From Pseudonocardia hierapolitana (GTDB lineage Bacteria > Actinomycetota > Actinomycetes > Mycobacteriales > Pseudonocardiaceae): 64,000 nt of DNA. The notes beneath the pieces were generated by a model. That model had not been told where the DNA came from. It made no database searches and saw only the letters and a program-made list of their open reading frames with translations. The stretch lies in contig NZ_VIWU01000001.1 in assembly GCF_007994075.1 (NCBI RefSeq), positions 8,680,001 through 8,744,000 on the forward strand. Direction: 5' to 3'. Shown here piece after piece: positions 43,138 through 52,543 of this stretch. A program made the position numbers and the translations under genes. Within the stretch, counting starts at the first letter, position 1; the number at the start of each line of letters is the position of its first letter.

Positions 43138-44436
43138 ATGACGCTCTCCGAGACCACCCGGATCACCGCCGCTGACGAACGCCGTTCCGCCCGCGGCGGC
43201 GCCTTCTCGATGTTCGTCGACAGCTTCGACGTGTACCTGCCCGCCCTCGTGCTGCCGGCGGCAATGGCCTACTTCATGCCGCAGGACCTGCCCGCGCCGA
43301 TCCGCGCCACGTTCACGACGGTCCTGTTCACCGTCGGGCTGCTCGGCCGCCCGATCGGCAGCGTGATCTTCGGGAACCTGTCCGACCGGATCGGCCGCAA
43401 GCGGGTCACGATGCTGTCGGGCTGGGGCTTCACGGTCGTCACGCTGCTCATGGGCCTGTTGCCCGGGTACGCGGCGTGGGGCTACGGCGGCATCGCCGTG
43501 TTCGCGGTGCTGCGGCTGGTCGGCGGGATCTTCCTGGCCGGCGGGTACGCCGCGCCGATCCCGCTCGCGCTCGAGCAGGCCCGCCCGCACCGCCGCGGCC
43601 GGGTCGGCGCGCTGATCGGCATCGGCGCGCCCGGCTCGTTCCTGCTGATGAACGTCCTTCTGTTCGGGGTGCTGGAGACGGTGCCGAAGGACGGGTTCCT
43701 GTCGTGGGGCTGGCGGGTGCCGTTCGTCGTGGGCTTCCTGCTCGGGCTGGTCTACCTCTGGCACTACCGCAAGGTCGTCGAGGACGAGGAGTCGATCGTC
43801 GAGCGGCGCGCGTCCTCGACCCGCCAGCCCGTGGTCGAGCTGTTCACCACCCACCGCGCGCTGATCACGTCGGTGTTCCTGTTCACCTGTGGCTACTGGT
43901 TCGCGACCCAGATGTCGGTGTCGTTCCTGACGACGCTGCTGGTGCAGGTGCTGGGCCGGAGCCCGACGCTCGGCAGCGTGCTGGAGATCGTGTCGTCGAT
44001 CGTCACGATCGGGATGATCGTGGTGCTGGCCGAGGTCTCCCAGCGGATCGGGCGGCGAGCGCTGCTGATGCGCTGGGCGCTGGTGATGACGGTGGTCGTC
44101 GCGGCGGCGTTCGTGCTGCTGGTCGTGGCCGCCAGGGGCGGTGCGCCGGAGTGGGTGCTCGGCGTGCTCTACGTGGTGGCGAAGGTGGTGCCGTCGGCGC
44201 CGCTCGGCGTGATCCTGGTGTACCTGAACGAACGCTTCCCGTCGTCGGTGCGCGCGTCCGGCTACGGCATCGGCTACATGTTCGGGCTGATCCTGCCAGG
44301 GCTCTACACCGTCTGGCTGCTCGCGCTCTCCACGCTGATGCCCTACGAGTTCACCCCGGTCGTGCTGATCGTCTTCGGCGGCCTGCTGATGTTCACGGCC
44401 GTGCGGCGCGGCCCCGAGACCCACCCGGTCCGATGA
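43138..44436 (+). CDS. MFS transporter, metabolite:H+ symporter (MHS) type
   Basis: A 432-residue transporter with twelve helices. GLLGRPIGSVIFGNLSDRIG with GRKRVT is the MHS loop 2-3 motif, and FPSSVRASGYGIGYMFGLIL occurs in the second half. MHS members carry carboxylates, citrate-like acids and betaines, which fits import of the acid used by the flanking enzymes. ATG 43138 follows AGGAAGG. Its stop overlaps the aconitase X start (ATGA). Confidence 0.9.
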   Translation: MTLSETTRITAADERRSARGGAFSMFVDSFDVYLPALVLPAAMAYFMPQDLPAPIRATFTTVLFTVGLLGRPIGSVIFGNLSDRIGRKRVTMLSGWGFTVVTLLMGLLPGYAAWGYGGIAVFAVLRLVGGIFLAGGYAAPIPLALEQARPHRRGRVGALIGIGAPGSFLLMNVLLFGVLETVPKDGFLSWGWRVPFVVGFLLGLVYLWHYRKVVEDEESIVERRASSTRQPVVELFTTHRALITSVFLFTCGYWFATQMSVSFLTTLLVQVLGRSPTLGSVLEIVSSIVTIGMIVVLAEVSQRIGRRALLMRWALVMTVVVAAAFVLLVVAARGGAPEWVLGVLYVVAKVVPSAPLGVILVYLNERFPSSVRASGYGIGYMFGLILPGLYTVWLLALSTLMPYEFTPVVLIVFGGLLMFTAVRRGPETHPVR

Positions 44437-45719
44437 AGCTCACCGACGACGACAAGGCCATGCGCGACGGCGCCGAGGGTCCGGCCGTCGCCGCCGCGAT
44501 GGACCTGCTGATCCGCTACGGCGAGGCGCTGGACGCCGAGCACCTCTGCGACGTGCGCAACGTCGCGGGCACCACCACCCAGCCCTCCCCGGTCAAGGCG
44601 CGGCTGGTGGCCGAGGGCGGCTGGGAGAAGGCCTTCTCGGTGATCAACCTCGATGCGGACTTCGATTCGTACGAGGCGTTGCCGATCCCGGACATGAAGG
44701 TGCCCACCTGCCAGCTGCAACAGGGCTTCGGGCCGGACTCGGTCGGCATCGCGCCGTACCCGGAGAAGTTCGTGGAGCTGCAGTCCGACGCCGAGGCGTT
44801 CTACGGCAGGCGCGGGGTGCACATCCTCGCCACCTGCACGCCGTACCAGGTGGGGAACCTGCCGACGCGCGGCGAGCACTGCGCGTGGATGGAGTCCTCC
44901 GCGGTCGTGTACGCCAACTCCGTGCTCGGGGCGCGCACCAACTGCGAGGGCACGGCGTCGACCGGCGCGGCGAGCCTCACCGGCCGGATCCCGTGCTGGG
45001 GCAACCACCACGACGCCCACCGGCTCGGCACGCACCTCGTGCGCGCTGACGTTCCGGTGTCCGGGTTCCGCGACTGGGGCATGTTCGGCTACTTCGTCGG
45101 CGAGCTCGTGCAGGAGGCACGACCGGTCGTCGTCGGCGACCTGGCCCGGCCGGACCTCACCGAGCTCAAGCACTTCGGCGCCGCCGCGGCGTCGTCGGGC
45201 GGGGTGGAGCTCTACCACGTCCCCGGTGTCACCCCGGAGGCGCCGGACGTCGAGACGGCGTTCGGCGGGACCGTCCCGGAGGCGGTGGGTTACGGCGCCG
45301 CCGAGCGCAGGCACGTCTACGAGACCCTCAACGACCAGGGCAGCTGCACCGACGTCGACTTCGTGCTGCTCGGGTGCCCGCACGCCTCGCTCGACCAGAT
45401 CCGCGCGGCAGCACGCGCGCTGGAGGGCCGCCGTCTGCACTCCGGCACCCAGCTGTGGATCATGGCGCCGCGCGCGCTGAAGGACACCGCCGACCGCAGC
45501 GGCTACACCGCCGTGATCGAGGCCGCCGGTGGGAAGGTGCTCGCCGACTCCTGCCCGGCGATGTCGCGCTCGGCCCCGCCGGGCACCAAGGTCTTCGCCA
45601 CCGACTCGGCCAAGCAGGCGCACTACCTGCCCGCGATCCTCGGCATCGAAGCCTGGTTCGGCACGCTTGACGAGTGCGTCGACGCCGCCGTCACCGGGCG
45701 CTGGAGGGGTGGGCTGTGA
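44433..45719 (+). CDS. Aconitase X large (catalytic) subunit
   Basis: A 428-residue DUF521/AcnX protein. AcnX enzymes are dehydratases; characterised members act on cis-3-hydroxy-L-proline or mevalonate 5-phosphate and bind an iron-sulfur cluster. Visible blocks are KVPTCQLQQGFGPDSVG, LATCTPYQVGNLPTRGEHCA, YANSVLGARTNCEGTASTGA, SFTG-like SLTGRIPCWGNHH, and the C-terminal LADSCPAMSRSAPPGTKVFA, with conserved cysteines in several of them. ATG 44433 overlaps the transporter stop and its own stop overlaps the small-subunit gene, so the three are co-translated. The natural substrate is unknown. Confidence 0.9.
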   Translation: MKLTDDDKAMRDGAEGPAVAAAMDLLIRYGEALDAEHLCDVRNVAGTTTQPSPVKARLVAEGGWEKAFSVINLDADFDSYEALPIPDMKVPTCQLQQGFGPDSVGIAPYPEKFVELQSDAEAFYGRRGVHILATCTPYQVGNLPTRGEHCAWMESSAVVYANSVLGARTNCEGTASTGAASLTGRIPCWGNHHDAHRLGTHLVRADVPVSGFRDWGMFGYFVGELVQEARPVVVGDLARPDLTELKHFGAAAASSGGVELYHVPGVTPEAPDVETAFGGTVPEAVGYGAAERRHVYETLNDQGSCTDVDFVLLGCPHASLDQIRAAARALEGRRLHSGTQLWIMAPRALKDTADRSGYTAVIEAAGGKVLADSCPAMSRSAPPGTKVFATDSAKQAHYLPAILGIEAWFGTLDECVDAAVTGRWRGGL

Positions 45720-46120
45720 CCGTTCTGCACGGGCGCACCGTCGTGCCCGGCGTCGTCGAGGGTGAGGCGCTCGTCTCGCACGAGACGATCTCCGGCTGGG
45801 GCGGGATCGACCCGGCCACCGGCACGATCATCGAGCGCCGCCACGAGCTGTGCGGCGTGTGCTTCACGGGCAAGATCCTGGTCTTCCCGGGAGCGAAGGG
45901 CTCGTCGGGCTGGTCGGGGTTCTTCCAGACCACCAGGCTGCTGGGCACCGCACCCATCGGGATGATCTTCACCGTCGTGACGACGAAGGCGGCGCTGGGC
46001 GCGGTGGTGACCCGCGTACCCGCGCTGACGGACCTGGATCGGGACCCGACGGAGGCGATCAGGACGGGCGATCGGCTCCGTCTCGACGCGACCGCGGGCA
46101 CCGTCGAGATCCTGCGTTAG
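45716..46120 (+). CDS. Aconitase X small (swivel) subunit, DUF126
   Basis: A 134-residue swivel domain that completes AcnX. It shows TVVPGVVEGEALVSHETISG, WGGIDPATGTIIERRHELCG, GKILVFPGAKGSSGWSGFFQ and the end RTGDRLRLDATAGTVEI. GTG 45716 overlaps the large-subunit stop (GTGA). It is the last gene of the LysR-controlled cluster and is convergent with the glutamate dehydrogenase gene, whose stop overlaps its own by a few bases. Confidence 0.92.
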   Translation: MTVLHGRTVVPGVVEGEALVSHETISGWGGIDPATGTIIERRHELCGVCFTGKILVFPGAKGSSGWSGFFQTTRLLGTAPIGMIFTVVTTKAALGAVVTRVPALTDLDRDPTEAIRTGDRLRLDATAGTVEILR

Positions 46121-49100
46121 CCGCCGCTCGCCCGCACCAACGTCCGTATCTCGCGGAGCGCGACCGAGACGGTCGCCAGGTCGGACCGGCCGGCCGCGCC
46201 GATCTCGTCGAGGAGCCGCAGGCAGCGGTTCGCCGCGACGTCGGTCCGCGCGATCCAGTCCCGTACCAGCTCCTGCCCGGTGCAGCCCGACCAGCTCGTC
46301 CGCACGACCTCGGCCGTGATCGCCGAATGGACGACGTGCAGATCCTCGCGGAGTGCCGCCCTCGCCAGCGCAGGCCAGCGTTCGTCGCGCGGCAGGTCGA
46401 GGATCCGGGCCCGCAACCAGTCCAGCCGCAGGTGCTCCTCGAGCGCGAAGTGGACCACCGCCACCTCCCCGACCGGACGCCCGGTCGAACGCGCCACCGC
46501 GGTGATGTCGAGCGCGGAGATGAGGTCCGGCGACGTCCGCACCGCCCTCGCCAGCTCCTCGGGGACGCCGGCGTCCACGTGGCCGCGGACCGTCCGGTCC
46601 AGGGCGCTGCGCCGGTTCTCGCTGATCAGAGCCGGGATCAGCGAGGTCAGCTCCCGCACCCCCGGCTCGAAGAACTCGATGGTCTGGGCGATGTCGAGCG
46701 GCTGTTCCCGGTTGCGCAGCAGCCACCGTGTCGCCCGCTCGGCCAGCCGGCGCAGCTCGAGGAAGAGCGAGATCTGGGTGCGGGTCGGCACGACGCCGTC
46801 GAGCGCCTCGAGCCTCTCCCACAGCGCGCCCATCCCGAAGACGTCCCAGGCCGCCGTGTGTGCCCGTGCAACGTCGGGTGCCGAGAGGCCCGTCTCGTCC
46901 GTCAGGCGCGACACGAACGTCATGCCCGCCCGGTCGACGACGCCGTTCGCGACGCGGGTCGCGATGATCTCCCGTCGCAGCGGGTGCTCCTGGATCTGCC
47001 GCGGACAGCGGTCGCGCAGCACACGGGGGAAGTACCGCTCGAGCGCCCGGCCGAGGAACGGGTCCTCCGGCACGTCGGAACCGATCAGGTCGTCGAACAG
47101 CTCGATCTTGCTGTGGGCCAGCAGCAGCGCGAACTCCGGGAGCTGGAGGCCCCCGTTGATCTCGGCCCGTTCCATGAGCTCGTGGGTGCCGGGCAGCTGC
47201 TCGGCCGCTCGGTCGACCCGGCCCGAACGCTCCAGGGCGTCGAGGTACCGGGCGTGGACGTCCCGCATCGCAGGGGCTTGCGCCGAATCGAGGTGGATCG
47301 CCCGCGTCAGGCCGTCGCTGTCGGCGAGCACGTCGGCGGCGACCTCGTCGGTCATCGCCGCGAGCAGCTCGTCGCGCTGCTTGCCGGTGAGGTCGCCGTC
47401 GCGCACCACGCGGTCGAGCAGGATCTTGATGTTGACCTCGCGGTCGGAGCAGTTCACAGCGGCCGCTCCGTCGACGACGTCGGCGTTGATCTGGCCGCCG
47501 AGCAGCGCGTACTCGGTCCGGCCGCGCTGCGTGAACCCCGAGCTCCCACCCTCGCCGGCCACCCGGCACCGCAGCCCGGTGGCGTCGACCCGGACGGCGT
47601 CGTTCCGCTTGTCACCGACCTCGCCGTGCGGTTCGGCCGACGCCTTGACGTACGTGCCCACGCCCCCGTTCCACAGCAGGTCCACCGGGGATTCGAGGAC
47701 GGCGCGGACGAGCTCGTCCGCGGAGAGCGAGTCGGCGTCGACGCCGAGGGCCCGGCGCATCTCGTCCGACAGCGGCACGTCCCTCGCCGTCCTGGGGAAC
47801 ACCCCACCGCCTGCGGAGATGAGCGACCGGTCGTAATCCGCCCAGGACGAGCGGGCCAGCCGGAACAGCCGCGCCCGTTCGTCGAAGCTGCGCCCGGGGT
47901 CGGGGTCGGGATCGACGAAGACGTGGCGGTGGTCGAAGGCGGCCACCAGCCTGATGTGCCGCGACAGCAACATGCCGTTGCCGAACACGTCGCCGGACAT
48001 GTTCCCGATCCCCGCGACGGTGAAGTCCTCGTCCTGCACGTCGATACCGAGCGACCGGAAGTGCCGCCGCACCGACACCCACGCACCACGGGCGGTGATG
48101 CCCATCGCCTTCCGGTCGTAGCCGGTGGATCCGCCGGAGGCGAACGCGTCTCCGAGCCAGAAGCCGTACTCGGCGGAGATCGCGTTGGCGATGTCCGCGA
48201 ACTCCGCGGTGCCCTTGTCGGCGGCGACGACGAGATACGGGTCGTCGCCATCGTGCCGCACCACGCGGCGCGGCGGCACGGCTCGGCCGTCGACCATGTT
48301 GTCGGTGACGTCGAGCAGCCCCCGTACGAACGTGCGATAGCAGGTCGCGACGTCGGCCTGTGACTTCACGACGAACCCGCCCTTCGCGCCGACGGGCACG
48401 GCGACCGCGTTCGTGACGCTCTGCGCCCCGACCAGACCGAGGATCTCGGTGCGGAAGTCCTCGGGCCGGTCCGACCAGCGCAGCCCACCCCGGGCGATGG
48501 GACCGCCGCGCAGGTACACACCCTCGACCAGCGGCGAGTACACGAAGGTCTCGAACGCAGGCCTCGGCAGCGGCAGGTCGGGGACTGCGTGCGGGTCGAG
48601 CTTGAAGACGAGCGACGTCGCCCCATCGGTGAAGAAGTTCGTCCGCAGCGTCGCGGTCACCAGGTTCAGGAGGCTGCGCAGCACGCGGTCCTCGTTCAGC
48701 CGCGCCACCAGGTCGATGCGCCGCTCGATCTCGGCGACGGCCTCCTTGGCGGCGAGACCGCGGTCCTCGCGCACGTCGCGGTCGGGATCGAACCTGATGG
48801 CGAACAGCTCGACGAGCAGCGCCGCGATCTCCGGGTTGTCCACCAGCGTCGTGGCCATGACGTCCCGGCTGAACGTCGTCCCGGCCTGCCGCAGGTACCT
48901 GACGTACGCGCGGAGGACGGTCGCATCCCGTCCGCGCAGGCCGGCGCGGAGCACGAGCCGGTTGAACCGGTCGTTCTCGATCTCGCCGCGCCACACCGCC
49001 GCGAGGGTGTCCTCGAAGCGGGCCCGGACGTCGGCGACGTCGAACTCGTCCAGGTCCTCGTGCCGCAACCCGAGGTCGTAGATCCACACCGGCTGCGCGC

Positions 49101-50925
49101 CCGCAGGCCGGATCTCGTACGGCCTTTCGTCGACGACCCGCGTCCCCATGTTCTCCAGCAGCGGCACGACGTCGGAGAGCATCAGCGGCTCGCCGTAGCG
49201 GTAGAGCTTCAGGCGGGGCAGCGGGTCGATGCTGTCGAGCAGGGAGTACAGGTGGATCGCGAGGCCGTCGGGCGGGTCCCCGGCCAGCAGGGCCTCGAGC
49301 CTGCGGATGTCGCTCACCGCGGTCCGCGCCGTGTGGTCGTCCTGGTAGCCGGGGGGCATCGCGTTCGCGTAGCGGCTGAGCAGCAGCACCCCCTGTTCCT
49401 CGCCGAACTCCTCGACGAGCGCGTCGGCGAGGTCGTCGGTCCACGTGCGCAACGCCGAGGTGAGCCGGGCCTCGACCAGGGAGGCGTCCAGATCGGCCAC
49501 CGCGCCGGGCTCGACGTAGATCACGAAGTGCAGGCGGGCCACGGAGGAGTCCGTCACCAGCGTCGACTCCTCGGCGTGCACGCCCTGGAACGCGCTCATC
49601 AGGGTGTCGCGGATGCAGACCCGTGCCGCCTCGTCGAGCCGTCCGAGCGGCAGGTCGACGAAGCAGGAGAAGAACCTCCCGAAACCGTCCCGGCGCACGC
49701 GCAACCGCAGCCGCTGCTGGTGCTGCAGCTCGAGGATCGCCATGGCGTCGCCGTACAGCTCGTCCGCGGTGGACTGCAGGACCTCGTCCCTCGGGTAGCC
49801 GTCGAGGATGTCGACCAGGACCTGCGCCTCGTAGGTGTGCCGGGGATCCGCGGCGCGATCGAGCACCGCCCGCATCTTCTGCCGCGCGATCGGGATCTCG
49901 GCGAGCGCAGCCTTCGCCACGCTTCTCGGGTAGAGCCCGAGGAAGCGCCGCTCGCCGACCGCCCGTCCGTTCTCGTCGATCCGCTTGACCCCGACGTAGT
50001 CGAGATGGGTCCCGCGCTGGACGGTGGCGCGCGAGTTGGCCTTCGTGATGTTGAGCAGAACCGGTTCCGGCAGCCTTCTGCGCACGTCGGCCGGCAGCGT
50101 CGAGAGCGGATGGGGTGTCCCCGGAACGGTGCGCAAGATGCCGAGGCCGGACCCGTCGACCGCCCGCAACACCTCCTCGCGCGGGCCGGGCACGAGCTCG
50201 TACTCCCGGTAGCCGAGGAACGTGAAATGGTCCTCGGCGAGCCACCGCAGGAACTCCGCGGCCTCCGCCCGGTCCTGCGGATCGACGGTCGGCGCCTCGG
50301 CATGGAGGCCCTGCGCGATCGAGACCGCCCGCTCCCGCATCGCGGCCTGGTCCTCGCTGGCCGCTCGTACGTCGCCCAGCACGCGGACCAGGTCCCGCCG
50401 GAGCTCGTCGAGCACGGCCGGGTCGGCCTGGCGGTCGATCTCGATGTGGTGGAAGGACTCCCGGACCACCTCCGCGCTCCTCTGCTCGTCCTCGCCGAGC
50501 ACGGCGAGCAGCTCGCCGCTCGCGCCGCGCACCACCTCGAAGACCGGGTGGAGCGCGATGTGCAGCCCGAACCCGTGCCTGCCGAGCTCGGTCTCGAGCG
50601 ACTCCGGGATGAACGGCATGTCGTCGGCCACGACCTGCACGACGGTGTGGGGGCATGCGAAGCCGTCCGCGTCGAAGGTCGGCGAGCACACCGCCACGGT
50701 GAGCTCCCCCGGCTGACGGCGGCGCGCCAGGCGCAGGTGGGCGAGCGCCGTGCCGAACAGGTCGGGGACGGCGCGGGCGGCGAGGTCCTCACCGGCGACG
50801 CGCTCGTAGTACCGGTCGACGAGCGGGAGGTACAAACGCGCGTCGGCCGCGCCCATCCGTTTCGCCGCGTACTGCCGCACGCGTTGGATGACCTCCGACC
50901 GGTCGTCGTGCGGAATGGCACGCAT
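46117..50925 (-). CDS. gdh: NAD-specific glutamate dehydrogenase, large (180 kDa class)
   Basis: Oxidatively deaminates glutamate to 2-oxoglutarate and ammonia; the large class is used mainly for catabolism. The product is 1602 residues, the normal size of the GDH-180 class. The long N-terminal regulatory part contains ACT-like segments. The catalytic part starts near residue 800 (GLRWSDRPEDFRTEILGLVG, VGAKGGFVVKS with the catalytic lysine) and continues through GIGNMSGDVFGNGMLLSRHI near residue 975. ATG 50925 (MRAIPHDDRSEVIQRVRQYA) follows GGAGGAG; an upstream ATG at 51039 would add a basic leader and is rejected. With glnA it brackets nitrogen metabolism in the window. Confidence 0.95.
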   Translation of the reverse strand: MRAIPHDDRSEVIQRVRQYAAKRMGAADARLYLPLVDRYYERVAGEDLAARAVPDLFGTALAHLRLARRRQPGELTVAVCSPTFDADGFACPHTVVQVVADDMPFIPESLETELGRHGFGLHIALHPVFEVVRGASGELLAVLGEDEQRSAEVVRESFHHIEIDRQADPAVLDELRRDLVRVLGDVRAASEDQAAMRERAVSIAQGLHAEAPTVDPQDRAEAAEFLRWLAEDHFTFLGYREYELVPGPREEVLRAVDGSGLGILRTVPGTPHPLSTLPADVRRRLPEPVLLNITKANSRATVQRGTHLDYVGVKRIDENGRAVGERRFLGLYPRSVAKAALAEIPIARQKMRAVLDRAADPRHTYEAQVLVDILDGYPRDEVLQSTADELYGDAMAILELQHQQRLRLRVRRDGFGRFFSCFVDLPLGRLDEAARVCIRDTLMSAFQGVHAEESTLVTDSSVARLHFVIYVEPGAVADLDASLVEARLTSALRTWTDDLADALVEEFGEEQGVLLLSRYANAMPPGYQDDHTARTAVSDIRRLEALLAGDPPDGLAIHLYSLLDSIDPLPRLKLYRYGEPLMLSDVVPLLENMGTRVVDERPYEIRPAGAQPVWIYDLGLRHEDLDEFDVADVRARFEDTLAAVWRGEIENDRFNRLVLRAGLRGRDATVLRAYVRYLRQAGTTFSRDVMATTLVDNPEIAALLVELFAIRFDPDRDVREDRGLAAKEAVAEIERRIDLVARLNEDRVLRSLLNLVTATLRTNFFTDGATSLVFKLDPHAVPDLPLPRPAFETFVYSPLVEGVYLRGGPIARGGLRWSDRPEDFRTEILGLVGAQSVTNAVAVPVGAKGGFVVKSQADVATCYRTFVRGLLDVTDNMVDGRAVPPRRVVRHDGDDPYLVVAADKGTAEFADIANAISAEYGFWLGDAFASGGSTGYDRKAMGITARGAWVSVRRHFRSLGIDVQDEDFTVAGIGNMSGDVFGNGMLLSRHIRLVAAFDHRHVFVDPDPDPGRSFDERARLFRLARSSWADYDRSLISAGGGVFPRTARDVPLSDEMRRALGVDADSLSADELVRAVLESPVDLLWNGGVGTYVKASAEPHGEVGDKRNDAVRVDATGLRCRVAGEGGSSGFTQRGRTEYALLGGQINADVVDGAAAVNCSDREVNIKILLDRVVRDGDLTGKQRDELLAAMTDEVAADVLADSDGLTRAIHLDSAQAPAMRDVHARYLDALERSGRVDRAAEQLPGTHELMERAEINGGLQLPEFALLLAHSKIELFDDLIGSDVPEDPFLGRALERYFPRVLRDRCPRQIQEHPLRREIIATRVANGVVDRAGMTFVSRLTDETGLSAPDVARAHTAAWDVFGMGALWERLEALDGVVPTRTQISLFLELRRLAERATRWLLRNREQPLDIAQTIEFFEPGVRELTSLIPALISENRRSALDRTVRGHVDAGVPEELARAVRTSPDLISALDITAVARSTGRPVGEVAVVHFALEEHLRLDWLRARILDLPRDERWPALARAALREDLHVVHSAITAEVVRTSWSGCTGQELVRDWIARTDVAANRCLRLLDEIGAAGRSDLATVSVALREIRTLVRASGG

Positions 50926-51052
50926 GCCTCGCTCCTCCCGGATCGCCTCACCGAGAAGGCTCCACCTTCGCGGCCGTCTTGGGGAGCGCCTGCCCTTGTG
51001 CAATCGGGTCTCTCGGCTCATCCTCGGCCCGGGACGCACGAGGGAGCGGCCG

Positions 51053-51235
51053 ATGGAACGAACACCACCGGAGCCGTCCGGCGACTACGAGTACGACCTC
51101 GTCCACGAACCCGGCCTCGAGTTCGAGGCACCGCACGAACAGCACCACGACAGCAGCCCGCCCCCGAAGCCCGACCCGGGGGGCGACTACGGCTACGACG
51201 AGGCCCACGACTGCAGATCGGTCGGGGACGGCTAG
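51053..51235 (+). CDS. Small acidic protein with repeated GDYxYDxxHE motif
   Basis: A 60-residue very acidic protein. It has two copies of one motif: GDYEYDLVHE near residue 10 and GDYGYDEAHD near residue 43, joined by a His/Ser/Pro-rich linker (HEQHHDSSPPPKPDPG). There are no cysteine or membrane segments. The function is unknown; the Tyr-Asp-His pattern may bind metal or another protein. ATG 51053 follows AGGGAG. It diverges from the glutamate dehydrogenase gene and overlaps the end of the AhpD-like gene on the other strand. Confidence 0.7.
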   Translation: MERTPPEPSGDYEYDLVHEPGLEFEAPHEQHHDSSPPPKPDPGGDYGYDEAHDCRSVGDG

Positions 51236-51813
51236 CGGTAGCCCCGCTTGAGCAGGTATCCGGCTCCCGCCTCATAACCCTCGGGGCTGAGCTGTTCGAA
51301 CCCGAAGACGTCGGCGAGCCGGTTGGTGGTGTCGAAGGCGGCGCAGACCGCGAGCGCGTCCTGAACCTGCTGGGGTGATACTCCCGCGGCCAGCACTCCC
51401 CGCATGTCGTCGGCGTCGACCGTTCCCTCCCGGGTCAGCTTCCCGAGCATCCGCAGCGTTGCCCGCAGCGGCTCTTCGATGGGTGCCGATTCCAGATCGG
51501 TCAGCACCGCCGCGACCCGTGGCCCGTCCTGGTACGCCTGCCTCGCGGTCGCGGTGTGCGCGCCCATGCAGAACGCGCACCCGTTCACCGTGGACACGAA
51601 GGCCGCCATCAGCTCCCGGTCGCCCACCGACCAGGCGGACGGCCCGCGCATGGCCCCGTGGGTGAACACCTTGGCCCGGGCACCGTAGAAATCGGGCCGG
51701 TAGAAGGTCAGCTTTGCGGCATCCGGTACCGGGTGCCCGGAGAACAGCCGGATGAGCGCGAACAGCAGCTTGACCCCCGGGCCGTAGCCGCGGTCGAGGA
51801 TCTCAAGTCGCAT
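51232..51813 (-). CDS. Carboxymuconolactone decarboxylase / AhpD-like protein
   Basis: A 193-residue all-helical protein with the AhpD redox motif VNGCAFCMGAHTATARQAY (CxxC followed by His), and helices on both sides. Such proteins act as thiol-dependent peroxidase partners or decarboxylases. The C-terminus LSPEGYEAGAGYLLKRGYR is typical of the CMD family members of about 190 residues. ATG 51813 lies 11 bases inside the upstream gene, so the two are coupled. Confidence 0.9.
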   Translation of the reverse strand: MRLEILDRGYGPGVKLLFALIRLFSGHPVPDAAKLTFYRPDFYGARAKVFTHGAMRGPSAWSVGDRELMAAFVSTVNGCAFCMGAHTATARQAYQDGPRVAAVLTDLESAPIEEPLRATLRMLGKLTREGTVDADDMRGVLAAGVSPQQVQDALAVCAAFDTTNRLADVFGFEQLSPEGYEAGAGYLLKRGYR

Positions 51814-52135
51814 GGTCCTGCCTTCCCTCGATCGCCTCGGCCAGGGCCGCCAGCCCTGCTTCGTACAGCCGGGCGGACCGGCCGACCGCGGCGCATACCA
51901 CCAGCTCGAAGAGCTGGCCCTCGGTGCAGCCCGACGCCTTCGCCGCAGCCAGGTCCGCCTCGGTGACCTGCGCCGGCCGGTCGACGACCTTGCCGATCAG
52001 CACGTCCAAGGGCGGGGAGAGGCCGTCGCCCGCGAAGGCACGCGCCCGCTCCTCCGCAGATGCACTGCCCTCCCCGTTCAGCACCCGATCCACCAGGGCT
52101 CGGTGCCCTGCTCGCTTCTCGTCCTCATCCAGCAC
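51803..52135 (-). CDS. AhpD-like companion protein lacking CxxC
   Basis: A 110-residue helical protein. LIGKVVDRPAQVTEADLAAA, KASGCTEGQLFELVVCAAVG and RSARLYEAGLAALAEAI follow the helix pattern of the carboxymuconolactone decarboxylase fold, but only single cysteines remain, with no CxxC pair. GTG 52135 has GGAGAG 6 bases upstream. It overlaps the AhpD-like gene by 11 bases, so the two probably form a heteromeric pair or share a pathway. The exact role is unknown. Confidence 0.7.
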   Translation of the reverse strand: MLDEDEKRAGHRALVDRVLNGEGSASAEERARAFAGDGLSPPLDVLIGKVVDRPAQVTEADLAAAKASGCTEGQLFELVVCAAVGRSARLYEAGLAALAEAIEGRQDHAT

Positions 52136-52438
52136 GGCGCTCTCCGCTCCTCTGCGGGTGGGCTTCCTGCCCTCGTGTACTAGACGATCGGCACAACGCC
52201 GAATGTGACACGCCCGCTCCTCCGTCGAGCGGCTTCTGGGTGCGTGGTCCTGTGCCCAACCCCAGCGGGCCGTCCCCGAGCAGAGCCGCGACGTAGGCAC
52301 GGTGCTCGGCCTGGTCACCGACCAGCACTTGCGGGCCGCGGCGGGGCACAGCATTGCCGCGGTGCCGGCGGCCTCACCGCGTCTGCGCCGCCCGACACGG
52401 TCGACGTGCAGCGGGTGTCTTCCCGAGCAGCGGCGATC

Positions 52439-52543
52439 GAACGGACACCGGAGGGCTACGACGAACTCGCCGTCCGCTACGAGGCCACCGTCCATGTCGG
52501 CACGATCGACACCTGGCTCCGCCACTTATCAAACAGGCTTTAG
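52439..52543 (+). pseudogene. Transposase C-terminal remnant (IS5-like)
   Basis: The last 34 codons before a stop at 52541 read ERTPEGYDELAVRYEATVHV and GTIDTWLRHLSNRL, which resembles the C-terminal end of IS5-family transposases. There is no catalytic DDE part upstream and no terminal inverted repeats were found, so it is a decayed fragment. The surrounding 52136-52539 contains nothing else that looks coding. Confidence 0.45.

Noticed and set aside
48589..51378. Long plus-strand open frame over the glutamate dehydrogenase gene
   Set aside because: It is antisense to a clear 1602-residue gene and has no domain, ribosome site or plausible composition.
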